From Heliocidaris erythrogramma (Eukaryota > Echinodermata > Echinoidea > Camarodonta > Echinometridae), in assembly GCA_025617745.1 (NCBI GenBank), contig CM046853.1, positions 9,874,974-9,938,973 on the forward strand: 64,000 nucleotides of DNA, written 5' to 3'. The notes beneath the pieces were generated by a model. The model was not told the origin of the DNA and searched no databases. It saw only the letters and a list, made by a program, of their open reading frames with translations. Positions 59,426 to 64,000 of this stretch are shown here, piece after piece. The position numbers and the translations under genes are program-made. The first letter of the stretch is position 1, and each line of letters begins with the position of its first letter.

Positions 59426-60024
59426 CTGGTCTCAGAGCAACGGCTGTGATTGCTACCAGGAGCCAATCGCCCAGGTAGACAAAACGTCGGAGTCCGCGCT
59501 TCCTTAGGAAGGCGGCTAGGGTCGATACTGCCCGGGTGAATATGCGGGGGGCTGGTTTCAGCCGGAAGTGTACCGGTGTTGATGACCTTCATATTGAGGA
59601 TCATCCTTAGTTTCCCCGAGCGTTTGGGAATCATAAAGATCGGGGAGAGACACAGATGTGGGTGGTCTCTCACCTTTTCTATTGCGCCCTTCACCAGTAG
59701 CAACTGAATGTCGGCCGAGATATGCTGCTGATGAAGGGCGGAAGAAGCTGGCGGGCGGATACGGATAGCACCGTGCGGGACGGGCTCTGCAAGATTTATG
59801 AAGAAGCCGTCTCGCACGATTGAGAGAACGAAGCTGTCCTCGGTAATTGCTTCCCAAGCGGGAAGGAAGTACTGACGACGTTCGCCTACCTGATGATCCA
59901 TTGCTCGGGACGCATCCTCAGAAGGCCTGCTTGGGCTTGGCCGGAGCCTTGCCCGGGGCCCTATTGCTACCTCTGGAGGAGCCTCCACCTCGAGTAGGTG
60001 ATGATTCTTATTTATTTTATCCAA
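59392..60024 (-). pseudogene. DIRS reverse transcriptase, N-terminal part (broken)
   Basis: Contains 'GERRQYFLPAWEAI', typical of the DIRS pre-RT region, and 'IFMIPKRSGKLRMILNMK', the RT fingers motif. After 'KVIN' the homology jumps, in another frame, to a 'LRRFVYLGDWLL' palm block near 59,470-59,490. The stretch that should hold the first catalytic Asp is missing, and the second catalytic motif reads YLGD instead of YLDD. A gag-like frame with Gly/Arg/Lys-rich end overlaps the start (stop near 59,908). Confidence 0.75.
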
Positions 60025-60059
60025 AAATATTTGGGGTGATAATACAGGCCATTCCCCAT

Positions 60060-60300
60060 CTCAATTTTTTTTTTTTGGGGGGGGGGGGGGATATATACCC
60101 CCATCTCCCCGGGATCGACACCCATGGTGACAGGAGTGGGTGCAGGGAGAGGAGAGTTATTACGTTTTAGCAAATTTTGCGAGCCAGATAACGGCTTGTA
60201 GCGGCTGTTTAGGCCTTTTTCTCTCACTTCCCCGCTTTTTCGCTCTCGCTTTTTTTTTAGTGGCTGAATGGGGGGGGGGGGGGGTGCCCCTATCTACGCC
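60060..60300. repeat. G-run-rich repeat fragment
   Basis: T-run then G-run at 60,067-60,090, another G-run at about 60,268-60,283, then 'cccctatctacgccagtg', the same junction type seen near 31,210 and 38,220. Confidence 0.5.
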
Positions 60301-60434
60301 AGTGTTTATACTACAAATATAAGAAAACACATTATGTATGAATTGCAGTTTTCTCTCTATGAAAATTATCAATACATCAAACGATATCTTAAGGCTCAAA
60401 ATCAAATTCACTACCTAGTTGATATTTGCAATCC

Positions 60435-61460
60435 TCATAAAAGAATCTCTGGCTTTCCATACCCGAATAACTCAAAGTCTAGTCTGTATTTTTGGTATAG
60501 TTTTTCTAAGTCACTACGAGGAATATTGGCAAAGTAGGAGTCGTAGATAGACTTAGAAGAGCTGTTAGTGGGACTACTCCCTTTTGATGACGGAAACTCA
60601 ACGACGTGATCAGCATGTACAAGACGAAGAATATAGAGAGCGTCATCGACAAGGGTCTCGAAGTGGCTGATGATGTCGTAATCGATCTGACATGGTCGGC
60701 ATATTGGATCGATTTCTCTCCAATGGTTATTTTTAAGGAAGGATTCCGGCTCTGATTTATTCGTCAGGAATTTTACAAATTCATCAAATCGGAGATCATA
60801 GTTGACTTTCCGTTTGTCTTTTGTGAGTACTGTTTTACGCTCAACGCTCCCACTCTTGTTATTCAGGATCGTATTAGGCCTGTACTCTTTTAAGATATGC
60901 AAGCCAATCTTTCTCTGGAACGATCCTGAGCTAGGTGATGTTGAGCCTGCCCACAGTTTATTCTGATAGGCAGATAATACACGTTGAAATGGATGCCGAA
61001 CCACCAGAAACTTGGTGTAGCTTTCCAAGATTTTAGCTCTCTGACTGTTGTTATACGACTTGAGGAAGCTGAGCGTACGAGGTCCGATTTTATTATTGAC
61101 CACAGATTGTTTGAGATCGTCGGTGTGGTTCATGATACCTTTTAGAACAAGAAAGACACGCTTCCAGCTGGTACAAGCTACCTTCGGCACATAACAATAA
61201 ACGAGTTTGTGTTTCTCATCAACAATCATATTACTTACTACACTGACTCTCGAGTCATTGTAAACATTGTTTTTAAAGCAGCCATCTTTTAATTGTCTTC
61301 GACGACGTAGCTGAACGTCGGCCTGGATGTCCATGAATTTCTCATCATCCTTCATGGTCAAAGATGTCGGTGCCATGGCTGGGTTCGCTCTCACTGTCTG
61401 ACTGAAGGATGCTTTAGCCTTTGATTGGGGTTGCCTCCACGCCTGAGATGTAGAGGTCAT
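60435..61460 (-). CDS. carbohydrate sulfotransferase, CHST8-14/HNK-1ST-like (gene 3), catalytic exon, 341 aa
   Basis: Third paralogue; PAPS-dependent glycan sulfotransferase domain. The 5'-phosphosulfate loop is the canonical PKVACTSWK at 92-100. The 3'-phosphate site is VRHPFQRVLSAYQNK at 154-168. CRPC is at 254-257 and YRLDFELFGY at 325-334. It has an extra ~20-residue basic insert before 'YDLRFDEFVKF' compared with genes 1 and 2. The frame opens right after 'acaaatcgcag', so 61,460 is most likely a phase-0 splice acceptor, matching exon 3 of the paralogues, and the ATG there may be internal. No hydrophobic anchor is visible in this exon. The 5' exons should lie beyond 61,460, but I could not find them before the window end. 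A LINE sits in that presumed intron. The exon itself is intact. Confidence 0.85.
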   Translation of the reverse strand: MTSTSQAWRQPQSKAKASFSQTVRANPAMAPTSLTMKDDEKFMDIQADVQLRRRRQLKDGCFKNNVYNDSRVSVVSNMIVDEKHKLVYCYVPKVACTSWKRVFLVLKGIMNHTDDLKQSVVNNKIGPRTLSFLKSYNNSQRAKILESYTKFLVVRHPFQRVLSAYQNKLWAGSTSPSSGSFQRKIGLHILKEYRPNTILNNKSGSVERKTVLTKDKRKVNYDLRFDEFVKFLTNKSEPESFLKNNHWREIDPICRPCQIDYDIISHFETLVDDALYILRLVHADHVVEFPSSKGSSPTNSSSKSIYDSYFANIPRSDLEKLYQKYRLDFELFGYGKPEILL

Positions 61461-61599
61461 CTGCGATTTGTAAACATGGAAAGGTGAAGATATAAAGATT
61501 GATCATCATGAAAACATATTAGTAGGGTATCTTAGAGGGGTATCCGTGCACCCCCCCCCCCCCCCCCCCAGACGGGCTAGGACTAAACGAAACCAACTT

Positions 61600-62390
61600 T
61601 TTAAAATCTTTTTAAAAAAGTATAAGTACTAAAACATCTCATACCATTGGATGTATTCGCCGCATTAAACATTTAATACCTCATAAAACTCTTGTAATTT
61701 TATATTTCGCATTAATTGTACCACATATCGACTATTGTTGCACTGCCTGGGGAAACTGCTCAAAGACAAATATATCCAAACAACAAAAGTTACAAAATAG
61801 ATATGCAAGATTAGTTTTAAACAAGGATTATGACACACCACAATGTACCCTTCTTACAACCTTAAATTGGCAATCGGTCGAACAAAGAATGAATTATCAC
61901 TACTGTCTGTTGGTTTTCAAAATTATTAATATAATGGCCCCAAATTATCTAAAATCACTTATTACTCATCGTACCTTTAACTATTGTACCCGCTATTCAC
62001 AAAATTCTCTTCTCGACATCCCATTCCCTAAAACTGAGTTAAAAAAAAGATCATTCTCATACAAAGCAAGCACCCTATTCAACAAACTTCCCTTTTCAAT
62101 TAAAACCACAATATATATCAATTGTTTTAAGCGCGGGTGCCCATTGGCCAAACATTTATTATAATATAATTTCCTCTGTCGTAATCATTCTTCGCGTTTT
62201 AATTGTTATGTTTACTTTGTTATTTTGTATTATATATGATGTCACATAATTATTTTAATGTTTATTTTTGCTTTGTTTTGTTTTGTTGTATAATAATGTG
62301 TATATTAATGTCCTAGAGGGTGTGCTTGTAAAGCAGTTTTTTAACTGAATGTACCTACCCTCTATTTTAAATAAAACATGAATAAATAAA
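61600..62390 (+). mobile_element. 5'-truncated non-LTR retrotransposon (CR1/Jockey-like)
   Basis: A continuous frame from about 61,628 to the stop at 62,164 reads 'LYFALIVPHIDYCCTAWGNC', 'QKLQNRYARLVL', 'LNWQSVEQRMNYH', 'LFNKLP' and 'NCFKRG', the C-terminal RT blocks. The open frame suggests a fairly recent insertion. The 3'UTR ends near 62,390 with 'aataaaacatgaataaataa'. A C-run (61,551-61,569) precedes it. It lies just upstream of the gene 3 exon, probably in its intron. Confidence 0.7.
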
Positions 62391-63715
62391 TAATTTTTTT
62401 ATAATATAGTTTAAGATATAAGGTATAAGATATTTTAAAAAGTGGCCCGCATGGTGAAAATCAAGATGGTGATAAAGGTGATGAAAATGGGCTTTAATCA
62501 ATTTCTTAGGGGGTCCCATTGTACCATTTTGACATCTTCCCTTGTAACTTTTTGTATGGTTATTAGCTTTCATTGAAACCTAGTCATCTTATTTAGAATT
62601 ATATTTCGCATATTTTAATACAAACCAAACGTATGTACTTTACTGCCCTTTACTATGGCAACCGTCTATTTCAATACAAACCAATATGGTTTTGAGAAGT
62701 TTTTGATCATAATATTTTGGTGCGAAAATTGATTTGGTTTTTAAACTTTAGTTTTGATGTGAGTTTGATACAATATTTAGACCAAAGAAAGATATCATAC
62801 ATCTATTTGGTGTATATAAACACCATTTTGATAATGGTCACCTTAATTGCTTATCAGTACCCTGCAAAGTATCATATAAACCTCCGTTTGGGGGGAAATT
62901 TGAGATTTGTCAACACATAAACAGTTACCTTATAGGCCATAAATTTGTATAGTGTAATCATAATTCCTGATGATTCAGAATTACAAGTTTTTGTGACCTA
63001 AGTTATAACGCAGCGAACGTTCTGACTACTCTGTTATTAATGAATCCATGTTCCTATGCTTTGCCATTTCCCCCCTTTAATTTTTATTTTATTTCTATAC
63101 AACATTTCTCTATTTTCGTCAAATAACAGATATAGCATTATCTTTAAGTGTCAGAAATCATTTATCTTCTGGTTTTATAACATCAATCAATGTCTTCTTC
63201 TTTTTTTTTTAAATCGCCAGTTTCCTTATAAAAACGAACTTTGATATTTGCTCCCGACTCTCAACATGATGATACTTAGCCTATCAATGAATGCATGCAG
63301 GCACTCTACTGTTTTCGTTTCAACACTCATGCATACTAAGCCCTCAGTTATGCCGAATTATGAACGGGACTTGCATGACCGCCCCATTGATACGTATCTT
63401 ACTGAATAACCTTTATTATATATCTTTATGTTAGATAATGCAATTTTGAACCGATTCATCAAATATCGAAACCAATTTTAACGATCCCACATGACATGTT
63501 TGATGTAATTTCCTAATGTTCATATTGTTTTGTGTTAATGTATCTGTGAATTATTGTCCGCTTTGTACTTGGACAGATTATTCCGGTTGTAATCTAGAAT
63601 ACGATAAAAAAAAACTATTTTCGAAAAATCAACTTAAGGCATTTTCAACAGCCCTGTTTTTCACCTTTAGAAGTGTACGAATATTACAATACGAATATGA
63701 TGAAAAACTGGCATT
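62391..63715. other. AT-rich sequence, no gene recognised
   Basis: No protein family, RNA gene or mobile element recognised. If gene 3 has upstream exons they could lie here or beyond. I searched the minus strand for an ATG followed by a hydrophobic run and a donor and found none convincing. Confidence 0.5.
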
Positions 63716-63719
63716 CCCG

Positions 63720-63774
63720 GCATGCTGACTGCCAGGAAATTCCGTGAAAAACGGCAAAACTTTTTACAGTGTAA

Positions 63775-63815
<41 letters not shown>

Positions 63816-64000
63816 TTACTACCACAACAACAAGAACTACTGCTGCTGCTGCTACTAAATTCCATGAAAAAACGGCAAAACTTTTTACAGTGTACTACTA
63901 CTACTACTGCTGCTACTACTACTACTACTATACTACTACTATTACTACAACAACAACAACTACTACTACTGTTGCTGTTGCTGCATTGCTGCTCCTATAC
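63720..64000. repeat. (TAC)n/(TGC)n microsatellites with duplicated MITE end
   Basis: 'ggcaaaactttttacagtgt' occurs twice (about 63,753 and 63,875), each followed by a (TAC)n tract with TGC and CAA variants. It is cut by the window end. Confidence 0.85.

Larger units (their letters stand above)
56509..60030 (-). mobile_element. decayed DIRS-type tyrosine-recombinase retrotransposon
   Basis: On the minus strand, in order: end of a gag-like Arg/Gly-rich frame (about 59,910-60,000), reverse transcriptase, RNase H, then tyrosine recombinase. The order and signatures match DIRS1-like elements. The RT has several frameshifts and an internal deletion. RNase H is split by a nested LINE. The recombinase has stops and frame changes and is cut off at about 56,508. 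No terminal repeats were located. The piece is dead. Confidence 0.8.

Overview
The window looks like a piece of nuclear genome from a marine invertebrate deuterostome. An echinoderm, probably a sea urchin, is my best guess, but the sequence does not prove it. The grounds are AT-rich DNA with GT-AG introns, several animal-type carbohydrate sulfotransferase genes, a DIRS-type retrotransposon, CR1/Jockey-like and L1-like non-LTR fragments, tRNA-headed SINEs, and very many hairpin-type non-autonomous elements. Only about 3.2 kb is recognisable host coding sequence. I see no tRNA, rRNA or CRISPR.

Genes. Three paralogous Golgi-type sulfotransferases of the HNK-1ST/chondroitin-4-sulfotransferase group (CHST8-14-like, Sulfotransfer_2 fold) lie in a loose cluster. 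Gene 1 (+, 22,919-27,787) has three exons and encodes 390 aa. Gene 2 (-, 43,745-41,034) has three exons and encodes 350 aa. Gene 3 (-, 61,460-60,435) shows only the large catalytic exon. Genes 1 and 2 share the same plan: a 124-nt coding first exon with a type II signal anchor, a phase-1 intron, a short linker exon, a phase-0 intron, and one large catalytic exon. They are probably tandem duplicates acting on related glycans in the Golgi lumen.

Layout. 1-640: about 150-bp tandem array. 641-8,460: no gene. 8,461-9,592: dispersed repeat. 10,790-11,440: LINE relic. 11,460-13,575: two foldback elements. 13,576-20,865: no gene. 20,866-22,804: hairpin MITE, LINE tail, tandem array, MITE. 22,896-28,025: gene 1, with several MITEs and a dimeric Alu-like SINE in its first intron. 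28,043-28,944: TTAA MITE. 28,945-33,250: no gene. 33,252-36,466: composite foldback element. 36,840-40,670: tandem array, repeat blocks, word arrays, and a small inverted-repeat element carrying 57 bp of gene 2. 41,034-43,745: gene 2. 43,960-56,500: repeats, a long self-complementary array with a 463-bp duplication, a LINE endonuclease relic and an L1-like 3' end. 56,509-60,030: decayed DIRS element with a nested LINE. 60,435-61,460: gene 3 exon. 61,600-62,390: LINE 3' end. The remainder is AT-rich DNA and (TAC)n.

The most striking non-genic theme is the number of unrelated foldback elements whose arms are degenerate arrays of one short word and its reverse complement, with a different word in each element. 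The other standout is a tandem dimer SINE whose head resembles 7SL/Alu RNA.
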